Source: Pteria penguin (Eukaryota; Mollusca; Bivalvia; Pterioida; Pteriidae). From it: a stretch of DNA of 64,000 bases. Under the pieces are notes generated by a model, which was not told where the DNA came from, made no database searches, and was given only the letters and a program-made list of their open reading frames with translations. A program made the translations under genes and the position numbers. Location: contig CM068581.1 in NCBI GenBank assembly GCA_035048485.1, forward strand, positions 6,213,430-6,277,429, written 5' to 3'. Position 1 is the stretch's first letter, and every line of letters starts with the position of its first letter. Positions 53,308 to 64,000 of this stretch are shown in pieces.

Positions 53308-53477
53308 TTTGGTTAGTTGATTAGTGTTTTACGTCGCTTTCAACAATATTTCAGTTACATCGCGACATGGAAGCAGGAAGTTACTAACCTCTTAAACATA
53401 GTGGCGCAACCGGGGAATCGAACCCGGATCGTCAGCGCCGCAAGCCAAGCGCTTAACCACTACACCACGCCTGCCCC
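53308..53477 (-). mobile_element. SINE2 copy in the 45-bp array
   Basis: Full-length SINE2 in minus orientation, flanked by TCTATACGGTATA (53295-53307) and TCTATACAGTATA (53478-53490). It shares diagnostic variants (ACCGGGGAATCG, GTCAGCGCC) with the copy at 54074. Confidence 0.93.
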
Positions 53478-54073
53478 TCTATACAGTATAAAATATAAAG
53501 TGTTGAGTTGGTTCACATGATGACTATACATTATAAGTTATACAATGTAGTGTAGGTTCACATGATGTCTATACAGTATAAGTAATACTATGTAGTGTAG
53601 GTTCACATGATGTCTATACAGTATAAGTTATACAATGTAGTGTAGGTTCACATGATGTCTATACAATATAAGTTATACTATGTAGTGTAGGTTCACATGA
53701 TGTCTATACGGTATAAGTTATACAATGTAGAGTAGGTTCATATGATGTCTATACAACATAAGGTATACAATGTAGAGTAGGTTCACATGATGTCTATACA
53801 GTATTAGTTATACAATGTAGAGTAGATTCACATGATGACTATACATTAAAAGTCATACAATGTAGAGTAGGTTAACATGATGTCTATGCAGTATAAGTTA
53901 TACAATGTAGTGTAGGTTCACATGATGTATATACAACATAAGTTATACAATGTAGAGTATGTTCACATGATGTCTCTACGGTATAAGCTATCCAGTGTAG
54001 AGTAGGTTCACATGATGTCTATACAGTATAAGTTACTGTGTAGAAAAGATTCCCATGATGTCTATACGGTATA

Positions 54074-54243
54074 TTTGGTTAGTTGATAAGTGTTTTACGT
54101 CGCTTTCAACAATATTTCAGTTACATCGCGACATGGAAGCAGGAGGTTATCAACCTCTTAAACATAGTGGCGCAACCGGGGAATCGAACCCGGATCGTCA
54201 GCGCCGCAAGCCAAGCGCTTAACCACTACACCACGCCTGCCCC
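54074..54243 (-). mobile_element. SINE2 copy in the 45-bp array, duplicate of 53308
   Basis: Same insertion point and the same flanking pair (TCTATACGGTATA at 54061-54073, TCTATACAGTATA at 54244-54256) as the copy at 53308. It therefore arose by duplication with the array, not by a new insertion. Confidence 0.93.
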
Positions 54244-54380
54244 TCTATACAGTATAAGTTATAGTGTTGAGTAGGTTCACATGATGACTATACATTATAA
54301 GGTATACAATGTAGAGTAGGTTCACATGATGTCTATACAGTATAAGTTACACAATGTAGGGTAGATTCACTTGAAATATA

Positions 54381-54649
54381 AATACACTGTTGCAGTTGCC
54401 AAAATAGACTTGATTTTTTATGATAATAGCTGCTTTTAAGGTGAAAGCAGTGATCTGATTCTCTAATATATATTTATCGTGCTATGCTATCGGTACTTTA
54501 ATATATAAGGTATGAAAGTTACTAGTTTCATTAATATCTTTAACACTATGTAATTGATTTAGATTTTATTTTATGTTTACTGTTACGACCTCATCGTACA
54601 TGCATAAAATGGTTTTAAGAAGGTGAAAATTTTGAAAAAGAGGATATGT
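54381..54649. other. unassigned spacer
   Basis: AT-rich sequence between the 45-bp and 49-bp arrays with nothing recognisable. Confidence 0.4.
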
Positions 54650-56045
54650 TATAATGTCGAGTTTGTAACTCATTTTGGATTCTAGTACTGTTGTTATACT
54701 GTTGTTAGGGTATGTTATAATGTTGAGTTTGCAAGTTGTTTCATATACTGTTGTGGGGGTATGTTATAATGATGAGTTTGCAAGTGGTTTTAGATACTGT
54801 TGCGAGGGTATGTTATAATGTTGAGTTTGTAAGTCATTTTAGATACAGGGGGCAGGCTCGATGTAGTGGTTAAGCGCTTGACTTGCGGCGCCGACGATCC
54901 CGGTTCGATCCCTAGATTGCGCCACTATGTTTAAGAGGTTGGTTACCTCCTGCTTCTATGTCGCGATATAACTGAAAAATTGTTGAAAGCGACGTAAAAC
55001 ACCAATAAACCAACCAACCAACATTTTAGATACTGTTGAGGGTATGTTATAATGTTGAGTTTGTAAGTTGTTTTGGATACTGTTGTGAGGGTATGTTATA
55101 ATGTTCAGTTTGTAAGTTGTTTTGGATACTGTTGTGAGGGTATGTTATAATGTTGAGTTTGTAAGTTGTTTTGGATACTGTTGTGAGGGTATGTTATAAT
55201 GTTGAGTTTGTAAGTTGTTTGAGATACTGTTGTGAGGGTATGTTATAATGATGAGTTTGTAAGTTGTTTTAGATACTGTGTTGAGGGTATGTTATAATGT
55301 TGAGTTTGTAAGTTGTTTTAGATACTGTGTTGAGGGTATGTTATAATGTTGAGTTTATAAGTTGTTTGAGATACTGTTGTGAGGGTATGTTATAATGTTC
55401 AGTTTGCAAGTTGTTTTGGATACTGTTGTGAGGCGATATTATTATGTTCACTTTGCAAGATGTTTTAGATACTGTTATGAGGGTATGTTATATTGTTGAG
55501 TTTGTAAGTTGTTATGGATACTGTTGTGAGGGTATGTTATAATGTTGAGTTTGTAAGTTGTTTTAGATACTGTTGTGAGGGTATGTTATAATGTTGAGTT
55601 TGTAAGTTGTTTTGGATACTGTTGTGAGGTTATGTTATAATGTTGAGTTTGTAAGTTGTTTTAGATACTGTGTTGAGGGTATGTTATAATGTTCATTTTG
55701 TAAGTTGTTTTAGATACTGTTGTGAGGGTATGTTATAATGTTGAGTTTGTAAGTTGTTTTGGATACTGTTGTGAGGGTCTGTTATAATGTTCATTTTGTA
55801 AGTTGTTTTAGATACTGTTGTGAGGGTATGTTATAATGTTGAGTTTGTAAGTTGTTTTGGATACTGTTGTGAGGGTATGTTATAATGTTGAGTTTGTAAG
55901 TTGTTTTAGATACTGTTGTGAGGGTATGTTATAATGTTGAGTTTGTAAGTTGTTTTAGATACTGTTGTGAGGGTATGTTATAATGTTCATTTTGTAAGTT
56001 GTTTCAGATACTGTGTTGAGGGTATGTTACTTATAATGTTGAGTT
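54650..56045 (+). repeat. 49-bp minisatellite upstream of the GPCR
   Basis: About 25 units with GTATGTTATAATGTTGAGTT and TGTAAGTTGTTTTAGATACT, period 49. A last partial unit (about 56288-56325) follows the SINE1 insertion, so the array reaches about 70 bp from the GPCR acceptor site. It probably lies in the receptor gene's first intron. Confidence 0.93.
54847..55022 (+). mobile_element. SINE2 copy in the 49-bp array
   Basis: Head GGGGGCAGGCTCGATGTAGT, box A-like GATGTAGTGGTTAAGCG, box B-like GGTTCGATCCC, tail (CCAA)n. It is flanked by ATTTTAGATAC at 54836-54846 and 55023-55033. Confidence 0.93.
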
Positions 56046-56287
56046 AAGCCGGCGTGGCGTAGTGGTATCGCGTCGGACTCCTGATCGGGAGGCTGGGGTT
56101 CGAGTCCCGCTCTGGTCATGCCGGTGTCCTGTCTTTCGCATGAGACAGTCAAAACCGAGGCCCCGTGTCGTGGTATGCATGGCACGTTAAAGATCCCTTA
56201 CTGCTTCGGGCGGGTCCGTTGCAAAGGTCAAAATTTGTATGCCCCGCATCAGGCAGATGCCGTCTCCATATACGTGAAATATTCGTG
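56046..56287 (+). mobile_element. SINE1 copy, 3' end truncated
   Basis: A complete tRNA-like head (AAGCCGGCGTGGCGTAGTGG, box B GGTTCGAGTCCC) and core. It stops at GTGAAATATTCGTG before the usual ACGTAAAAC tail. It interrupts the last units of the 49-bp array, about 100 bp upstream of the GPCR exon. Confidence 0.9.
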
Positions 56288-56370
56288 TTGTCGAGTTTGT
56301 AAGTTATTTCTGATACTGTTGTTACAGAATGAAATTATCCAAACTATACGCTTGTTCGTTTTAAGTTAAG

Positions 56371-56388
56371 TGCATTTTTTCCTTCCAG
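56371..56388 (+). promoter_or_regulatory. candidate 3' splice site before the GPCR start codon
   Basis: A pyrimidine tract TTTTTTCCTTCCAG ends at 56388, ten bases before the ATG. It implies a non-coding or short 5' exon upstream of the array and an intronless receptor body. Confidence 0.6.
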
Positions 56389-56397
56389 GTCGCCATA

Positions 56398-57600
56398 ATG
56401 AATGAATCTCTTACCACTGTAAATCTGAGCGATTTTAGTACGTTCCTGAATGTGTCCTCGACGACGCCTGCCCCGGATTACTCCAATCCATATCCTCACT
56501 TCTGTCCAGAGGCAACTATGGTGGACAAATACGTCACTCCATATACCTACGTCATCGGATTTCCAGGAAACATATTCTCGCTTATCATATGGTTACAGAG
56601 GCGCATGCGAAACTCGTCTGGATACTATCTCGCGGCGCTTGCTTTAACGGATTTAATTTTCTTGTCATTACAAATCATTTATGAATTAAATGAGAAATGG
56701 AACATCAAATGCCTAGATGAACCTTTCATTTGTGAATTCTATCCGATTATATTTATGACGTCTCAGTATTTGTCGCCGTTGTTTGTGTTAGCGTTCACGG
56801 TAGAGAGATATATCTCCATATGTCACCCGTTCAAACGGGAGACGTACTGTACGACTAAGCGAGCCATGTACGTCATCATCGGCTTAGCCACGGGATCCTT
56901 ACTCATAAACTGTATTCAAGGATATTTCTGGAAATACTATAGTAATGAAGAAAAGTGCTTTTTGCGTGAAGAAGTGATAAAAAATGGAACAAAATCTCTT
57001 TGGACAATATGGACCTGGTGTGTTGAAGCTTTGCTGTTTCTTCTTGTCCCATTGTCGATTTTAATATTTAACATTCTCGTTATCATTGAAGCAAGAAAAT
57101 TGTCTCGATATGAAACGACAAGGCTGCAATCACGATCGCAGAGGAATTCTGCCACCACGGTTATGTTACTGGCGGTGTCATTTTACCAGATATTCACGAC
57201 TTTGCCCGTGACCGTCGTAGTCACTCTGTATTACTCGTTTCCTCCCGGTGACCTTTCAGTTTTGCCCTATGTAGATGCGACATGGCGCAAACATTTTGAT
57301 TACATTTTTGTAAAAACTATCATTGAAGAAATTGGTTTGACTCATTATGCTTGCAATTTCTATATATATTTGATAACTGGAAAAGTGTTCAGACAAGAAT
57401 TCAAAAAGCTTATGAGACCTTTAATTGGCGGATTGAAAGTTAAATTCAATTCTACGAACTCGGTAACAGAGTACACAACCGTGCGTGGAAGTACAACGAA
57501 CGGAAAGAGAGACACCACAGTGCGCATGTCTAATGGTTTTACAAATGGGACGAAGGATGAACTTGAACCCGTTTTCAAGTCGGACGAAACGCCCCTGTGA
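56398..57600 (+). CDS. class A (rhodopsin-like) G-protein-coupled receptor, orphan, 400 aa
   Basis: Plasma-membrane receptor, probably for a neuropeptide or other small ligand. The N-terminus has N-glycosylation sequons at N2, N9 and N18. Seven hydrophobic segments lie near 46-68, 77-96, 113-135, 153-174, 203-231, 252-280 and 301-327. Landmarks: GN (57-58) in TM1, LALTD with D85 in TM2, C112 pairing with C187, ERY (136-138) at the end of TM3, P270 in TM6. TM6 lacks CWxP. TM7 has NFYIY (320-324) instead of NPxxY, then GKVFRQEF of helix 8. The tail is Ser/Thr-rich. NFxIY-GKxFR ends are common in lineage-expanded lophotrochozoan FMRFamide-receptor-like and GPR139-like groups, so I infer that affiliation. 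The ATG follows an acceptor site and the frame is intact. The ligand cannot be read from sequence. Confidence 0.93.
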   Translation: MNESLTTVNLSDFSTFLNVSSTTPAPDYSNPYPHFCPEATMVDKYVTPYTYVIGFPGNIFSLIIWLQRRMRNSSGYYLAALALTDLIFLSLQIIYELNEKWNIKCLDEPFICEFYPIIFMTSQYLSPLFVLAFTVERYISICHPFKRETYCTTKRAMYVIIGLATGSLLINCIQGYFWKYYSNEEKCFLREEVIKNGTKSLWTIWTWCVEALLFLLVPLSILIFNILVIIEARKLSRYETTRLQSRSQRNSATTVMLLAVSFYQIFTTLPVTVVVTLYYSFPPGDLSVLPYVDATWRKHFDYIFVKTIIEEIGLTHYACNFYIYLITGKVFRQEFKKLMRPLIGGLKVKFNSTNSVTEYTTVRGSTTNGKRDTTVRMSNGFTNGTKDELEPVFKSDETPL

Positions 57601-57947
57601 AAAAAAGCTATAGCAGTACCTTGTGATTTCACACACCAACGAATATCTCCTTACGACAAAGAATTTCCTCTGTCGTACGATGCGGCCGTTGTATGGGCTA
57701 CCATTGTGATGCCAGTGTCATATTTGTTTTGTCTATATTGTTTTCTTGAACCATCTGTTCTGCTTATTACAGGAGGTTTTTAACATTGCAAACAATGAAA
57801 TCCACACTGCTGAAATGTGTATCTTATGCCAAAGTTAATATTGTATTTAACCTCCCCTATACCATATACGAGAGTGATACATTGTATATAGTGTTATTTG
57901 TTATTTTCATAATGCTATAGATAGATTTGAACCTATAAACATGTTCG
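57601..57947 (+). other. presumptive GPCR 3' UTR and downstream sequence
   Basis: AT-rich sequence after the stop, with no clear AATAAA close by; the transcript end cannot be placed. Confidence 0.4.
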
Positions 57948-57975
57948 ATTATTATAATAATAATAATAATAATAC

Positions 57976-58038
<63 letters not shown>

Positions 58039-58050
58039 TCATTATTATTA
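57948..58050. repeat. (ATT)n/(ATA)n microsatellite
   Basis: AATAATAAT followed by a long ATT run; the Ile-rich minus frame is an artefact. Confidence 0.95.
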
Positions 58051-58294
58051 GTTATATTTTAAAGTATAGTACATCGATATTTGACCTCTGACCTCTATAG
58101 CGGTTTTGGATGTCGATGATTGATTCTACGTGTCATGTCCAGTCGTGTGTCGCCTTGATTGATCACGTGATTATTTCATCAAGAAAGTCTGTCTTTTATG
58201 CTACATGTTTATCCTCGAGCCAAACTGCTTCTGGACCAATCAGATTGTAGAATTTTTCCATTCATACGTAAGAACTATGGTAAGTATATATATA

Positions 58295-58640
58295 GATATA
58301 CAATGTGTTCAGTGGATCTTGCTGAGATAAATGTTTTCTATGATATCAATAGGTATACAATGTGTTCAGTGGATCTTGCTGAGATAAATGTCTTCTAGGA
58401 TATCAATAGGTATACAATGTGTTCAGTGGATCTTGCTGAGATAAATGTCTTCTAGGATATCAATAGGTATACAATGTGTTCAGTGGATCTTGCTGAGATA
58501 TATGTTTTCTAGGATATCAATAGGTATACAATGTGTTCAGTGGATCTTGCTGAGATAAATGTTTTCTATGATATCAATAGGTATACAATGTGTTCAGTGG
58601 AACTTGCTGAGATATATGTTTTCTAGGATATCAATAGCAC
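58295..58640 (+). repeat. 57-bp minisatellite, six copies
   Basis: The unit contains TATACAATGTGTTCAGTGGA and TCTTGCTGAGATAAATGTTT plus TCTAGGATATCAATAGG. The period is 19 codons, so a frame stays open (YTMCSVDLAEINVF). Copies are nearly identical. Confidence 0.94.
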
Positions 58641-61629
58641 CACAGGGACTCACTACATACATGTTTCCATTAATTGACCTCTTTATATAACATGTAATGT
58701 TATAAATCTGTCCGTGTAGATAAGCCTTAGACTTTTAGGGGAGTTTTTAACATTCGTCAATAAATCATTTCTACATACGATAAAACTGCTGAATATATTG
58801 TAATATTAAGCGAAATTACTAAGATATTATAAAATACGACAATTTGTATGAAAACAGAAAAGTTATGATGACAATGATGAACTTATTATTGCACACGATG
58901 CTTCCATAAAGGTCGTCTTCTCTACGTGTATATATATTTACGCAATCATATTTTAGCGCAAAATGATAAAAAGGGGTTTTCGAATTATTAGCGCAGTCAT
59001 GATTTAGCGCATCTGTTATTCTAAAGTAGCGCACTCAATCCTTAATTTAGCGCATCAAAACGATAAAACATTAGTTTTCAGTTTTTTAACATTAAAACAT
59101 TAGCTCTGCTAAAACATTGAAAGTGCTGACCTGTCGTTTTAGATAAATTAGGCCTATTATAAGCAATCATTGTAATACAAAATTTTAGTGCTTGTTATTC
59201 ACGTAAATAGTGATATATTCTTTTTACATATTCTCAGACGTAAACATACACAGGCAATGAGGTTCTGTTGTGCTTTATTTTTGTTTGAGTTAATGTATTT
59301 CGTATAAGCGAGATCATGAATTAGCGCACAAGCAGTAACGCTAATTCCGATGAAACATGATCATAAGTACACGTACACTAGTTACTTTTCCTTAAGCGAA
59401 AAACTGCCTTGCAAAACTTGTTACCAAGAAAAGTCATTAATCAAGTAAAGCATGTCAGAAAGATGTATTGTGCTTATTGTGTTAATATTATATACAAGGC
59501 GTGTCCTATATAATTGTTGTCTCTGTTTGCAGAATATATCATGTGTAAACTATAACAAACACTATCGCTGTTTTTCTATAAAAATTTTTAAAATTTCAAG
59601 TTTGTTTTCTTGACAATTGTAGATTATTACGAAAATGGGAAGTTCCATGTAAGTGTCGAATGACTGCGAGGAAAACAGTTACTGATAGAATACAGAAACT
59701 TATACTCATGAAGAAATGAAAACCTTACCTAGAATATTTTAACATTTCATTTCTAATTCCAGAGACTGCTTTACATTTAAAAAGAATTTGTTTGCATCCG
59801 AGTCAACTTTCTTATCAAATGTATACAGTGATGTTGTAAGAAAAATCATATTGTCCCATTTTCAAATACATTGTAGTTTCAACTTCAGTATTCTATTTTT
59901 GATTTCTTGCAATGAAATATACATGTATGTCTTAAGTCATTTTGTGTAAAGAATATTTCAAAATACTAGAGCATATTTGTGAATATTTTTATAACTTTTA
60001 CTGAACTATTATATCAAAAGAGGCTTTCACAAACAATAACCTGTTTTAGTCCCTCAGTTCTACTTCGCATACAGATATATGGATAATTTGCTTCCAATAT
60101 ATATGATCCTTGATTCGCAGATTTCCTTGATCTAATTTATGTAAGCGAAATGGAAAATATGGAAACCAAAGATAGCAAGTTCTACTTCGTATCTAGATAT
60201 GACATTATCTTTACGATATAGGTGGTCACCTGAACTCCTCACTCCATAGCGAACGTAACGATTTCAATTTCAGCATAACGAATTTCCTCTATCTCACCAT
60301 CGCCTGCCTACGGAATATTCATATTTTAATAATACGTTAGGTCAGAAAAAAATCAAATAAGAACAACTCACAACGATTTTTGAACCATTGTGTTGGTTTA
60401 TCCGTCATCTGATTAAGATGAACCAATGGCATTGATGATATGACAGTTTAAATGATAATAATAATGAATTGAATAAGCAATACAGCAATATTGAGAAGTC
60501 CTACGCTTGCTTTACTAGCCCGCTTAAGGTAACGATCCAATACGGGAGTTAACTACCGCTAAAGTGAAAAGAAAGCTAGAATATTTCAGCATCTATAGCA
60601 AAAGTAATGATGGCAAAATATGTTTTATGGCCTTTATCAAGTGATCATAACGATATATATAAAGCGCTATGTAAATTCCATTATGATGTAATGTATGCTT
60701 CCGGCATGTAACCGGTGATTTACAGGTCGCAAACTGAGTTTTGGAAATTACAAACATGCTTTCCCCATTCTAAAGCAAACTGTATACATTGCATTTTAGA
60801 AGTCTACAGATATGCAGAAGTCAAACAGCTGATCGTGCCGATTTACTTATATCCATATCATGCACGCGCATTACAAAGTACTTCGCAGTAAACATCTGGC
60901 ATGAATAATAAAAAAGTAGGATTGAACTGAAGCAATATCATTCATTTTCATTACAATAATCATCGATATATTGCTTACCATAACATTTGTGTTGTCTGCA
61001 CGCGCAATCTATCTTCAGGAAAACTATTTAGCCTACATGTACCTGGGATAGAACTTCGTCCCCCCCTCAGGGTCTACTGTATGGTTGACCTTTCCTCTTG
61101 TCTAATATTTCTTGTACACTAAATCCAACTCAAAATTTCGGTATAATAAAAATATCCAGTGGATAGTGGATCCACTAGAGTTTGACTCAGCGTGTTCTCG
61201 AGATCCACCATATTGTTTACATTGATAGGTATTCGTCACGCGCATCAATACAAATATATGTTACATAAATGGTTGCATTAGGAATATGTCGCTTTGAGCA
61301 CTTGAAAAAGGCCAAGAGGCCGAAAATGTGTGATATTGAGTGTTTCTACACTGTAGCAAAAACACTTCTGCAGCTGACACATTTTTGTAAAGAAAGCACG
61401 AGGCAACCTCGAATTGGCTTCTTTGTCATTCGAATGCAAAGTCGCATTTGGCGAGATCTGACGTCATACTGTATACACAAATGTCGAAATGGAGAATCTT
61501 GTGTTTTCAAATAATACTTATTTGGAAAAAGATATTGCTATGATCGAGTAAGTTAAAAATCTTCATTTATTTTATTATAGGATGCAAGTGCGCTGTGCAA
61601 ACGTTTATTTGTTGCCAGAGGCTTGTACT
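58641..61629. other. largely unassigned sequence
   Basis: Between 58950 and 59340 the motif TTAGCGCA occurs about six times in AT-rich DNA, suggesting a decayed repeat. A + ATG frame at 61269-61514 (81 aa, basic, no recognised domain) is unsupported. No RNA gene is seen. Confidence 0.4.
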
Positions 61630-62240
61630 TGTACATCGCGATACCGGCTGGTATCGCTAAAATTCCAACTTTTGATGAACAAAGTCTCTTTGACCCTTTC
61701 CCACAAACCGCGATATCAAAAGTTTGAGAAGGGCAGATAATCTCGGACTAATTGATGGCTAGCTGAGTGTCTCAGAGACATTTGTTTCTGAAGTCGTGCA
61801 CGAGGTGATTAATAATGAGAACAGTATGCTAGTCGAAATGACTGTGAATAATATGCTCCAGCAGGTTGTACAAGATGGAGGTCAGGGATACTGGTTTATA
61901 GTTTGCGGCCTGATGTTTATCCCCTTCTTGTATACTGGGGCGATAGTCTGTTCGCCACTTATCTAGTATGGTGCCTCGGTCTAGAGAAATCTATAAAATT
62001 TTGGTCATTGCTCGGGCAGTCTGGTCTGCACACTCGTATAGAAGTCTGGCATGGATTCTATCAGGTCGTGTTACGTAATGGGAATCGATGTTTCTGAGTA
62101 ACATGTGTACTCCTGCTTGGCTGACTCAGATTAAGGGTAATCGAATCGCTTGGTTAGGACTCAAATCTTTATTGGGTATGGATATAGTATCCTCTCTTGT
62201 ATAGATCGAATGAAATTGCTGAGCACTTCCGCTTTGGATT
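61630..62240 (-). pseudogene. non-LTR reverse transcriptase fragment, heavily decayed
   Basis: The minus strand reads QFHSIYTREDTISIPNKDLS, then RPDRIHARLLYECADQTARA, LDRGTILDKWRT, GDKHQAANYKPVSLTS and LLEHIIHSHF. HDFRNK...DTQLA and VHQKLEF follow in shifted frames. This is the fingers and early palm of a LINE reverse transcriptase of a type very common in invertebrates. In-frame stops fall after PLI, KIL and FD, with frameshifts near 62240 and below 61700. Motifs A-C are not preserved. It is a different family from the LINE at 38480-40770. Confidence 0.8.
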
Positions 62241-62351
62241 CTGTATCACTGTAGAGAAGTATACTGTATATACGGTGTACGGTGCTACTACCTGTGCGTC
62301 CTAGCGTTTACTCTTAAGATATGACCAAACATCTCTTACTGTTGTTATGCA

Positions 62352-63853
62352 TCTCGCCACATACTGTCTGCTACATACTGTCTGCCACATACTGTCTGCC
62401 ACATACTGTCTGCTACATACTGTCTGCTACATACTGTCTGCTACATAATGTCTGCCACATACTGTCTGCTACATAATGTCTGCTACATACTGTCTGCTAC
62501 ATACTGTCTGCCACATACTGTCTGCTACATACTGTCTGCTACATACTGTCTGCTACATACTGTCTGCTACATACTGTCTGCCACATACTGTCTGCTACAT
62601 ACTGCCTGCTACATACTGCCTGCTACATACTGTCTGCTACATACTGTCTGCCACATACTGTCTGCTACATACTGTCTGCCACATACTGTCTGCCACATAC
62701 TGTCTGCTACATACTGTCTGCTACATACTGTCTGCTACATACTGTCTGCCACATACTGTCTGCCACATACTGTCTGCTACATACTGTCTGCCACATACTG
62801 TCTGCCACATACTGTCTGCTACATACTGTCTGCCACATACTGTCTGCTACATACTGTCTGCTACATACTGTCTGCTACATACTGTCTGCCACATACTGTC
62901 TGCTACATACTGTCTGCTACATACTGTCTGCCACATACTGTCTGCTTCATACTGTCTGCCACATACTGTCTGCTACATACTACTGTCTGCTACATACTGT
63001 CTGCCACATACTGTCTGCTACATACTGTCTGCTATATACTGTCTGCTACATACTGTCTGCTACATACTGTCTGCCACATACTGTCTGCTACATACTGTCT
63101 GCCACATACTGTCTGCCACATACTGTCTGCTACATACTGTCTGCCATATACTGTCTGCCACATACTGTCTGCTACATACTGTCTGCCACATACTGTCTGC
63201 TACATACTGTCTGCTACATACTGTCTGCTATATACTGTCTGCTACATACTGTCTGCCACATACTGTCTGCCACATACTGTCTGCCACATACTGTCTGCTA
63301 CATACTGTCTGCCACATACTGTCTGCTTCATACTGTCTGCCACATACTGTCTGCTACATACTACTGTCTGCTACATACTGTCTGCCACATACTGTCTGCT
63401 ACATACTGTCTGCTATATACTGTCTGCTACATACTGTCTGCTACATACTGTCTGCTACATACTGTCTGCCACATACTGTCTGCTACATACTGTCTGCCAC
63501 ATACTGTCTGCCACATACTGTCTGCTACATACTGTCTGCCATATACTGTCTGCCACATACTGTCTGCCACATACTGTCTGCTACATACTGTCTGCCACAT
63601 ACTGTCTGCTACATACTGTCTGCTACATACTGTCTGCTACATACTGTCTGCTACATACGGTCTGCTACATACGGTCTGCTACATACTGTCTGCTACATAC
63701 TGTCTGCCACATACTGTCTGCCACATACTGTCTGCCACATACTGTCTTCTACATACTGTCTGCTACATACTGTCTGCTACATACTGTCTGCTATATACTG
63801 TCTGCTAGATACTGTCTGCCACATACTGTCTGCTACATACTGTCTGCTATATA
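62352..63853 (+). repeat. 14-bp minisatellite, 1.5 kb
   Basis: About 107 units of TACTGTCTGCYACA (Y = C/T). A period of 14 lets two + frames stay open for over 460 codons with a 14-residue repeat (SATYCLLHTVCYIL). Rare variants (TTCATA, a 3-bp insertion giving CATACTACTG) recur 381 bp apart, showing block duplication. Not a gene. Confidence 0.95.
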
Positions 63854-63946
63854 AATTCATCATGGGATGTCCTCATTTCCTTTTGTGCCGCTGTTCTGAG
63901 TTGACGATATAGAGTCTTTGGGGATATTTGTGTGGTGTGCTTTATT

Positions 63947-64000
63947 GAAGGCTATCTGACACCGGCACAGAAGGCTATCTGACACCGGCACAGAAGGCTA
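63947..64000 (+). repeat. 23-bp tandem repeat cut by window end
   Basis: AAGGCTATCTGACACCGGCA recurs with offset 23 (63947, 63970, 63993). A further array probably continues beyond the window. Confidence 0.8.

Larger units (their letters stand above)
53262..54380 (+). repeat. 45-bp minisatellite, right part, with duplicated SINE2
   Basis: About 17 remaining units with TCTATACAGTATAAGTTATA and GTGTAGGTTCACATGATG, period 45. SINE2 copies sit at 53308-53477 and 54074-54243, offset 766 bp (about 17 units plus 1). Confidence 0.92.

Noticed and set aside
56937..57639. Minus-strand frames opposite the GPCR
   Set aside because: Antisense shadows of the receptor exon without independent support.
62448..63912. 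Two overlapping plus frames of 468 and 478 codons
   Set aside because: Both derive from the 14-bp array in different phases.

Overview
This is a eukaryotic nuclear window, AT-rich, gene-poor and dominated by tandem repeats and retroelement debris. The best guess is a bivalve or other lophotrochozoan mollusc. That is an inference from tRNA-derived SINEs with a MetaSINE-like core, CR1/L2-like LINE remains, a degraded DIRS-order element, an interspersed repeat with the 'aaggtcaaagtca' style seen in bivalve genomes, and an intron-poor class A GPCR. There are no operons, rRNA genes, CRISPR arrays or bacterial genes.

Layout. 1-10.4 kb: SINE1 fragment, 27-bp array, 38-bp array, a 2.66-kb 26-bp array, a foldback element (7.7-8.6 kb) and a 45+52-bp dimer array holding two SINE1 copies. 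10.4-24 kb: six more minisatellites (35, 42, 37, ~38, 45 and 33 bp), small palindromes, one bivalve-type interspersed repeat and a CA-rich array. 24-38 kb: T-rich and AT microsatellites, a ~50-bp array, a 28-bp array and a 3.7-kb 33/38-bp array. 38-45 kb: two SINEs, a 5'-truncated LINE with reverse transcriptase (minus), a very uniform 37-bp array and a second LINE C-terminus (minus). 46-56 kb: a 33-bp array, a 45-bp array split by a 5.2-kb insertion that carries a DIRS-like element with interleaved split direct repeats, and a 49-bp array ending just before the only convincing gene. 56.4-57.6 kb: an intact 400-codon GPCR exon. 58-64 kb: a 57-bp array, about 2.6 kb of unassigned sequence, a third reverse-transcriptase fragment (minus) and a 14-bp array.

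Only the GPCR looks like a functional protein-coding gene. Most long open frames are artefacts of tandem units whose period is a multiple of three, or whose three phases all lack stops. The biology visible here is mainly genome dynamics: SINEs landing in minisatellites, minisatellite growth copying a SINE together with its target-site duplication, nested transposon insertion, and a DIRS-like element whose repeats follow the A1-ORF-B1-A2-B2 order.
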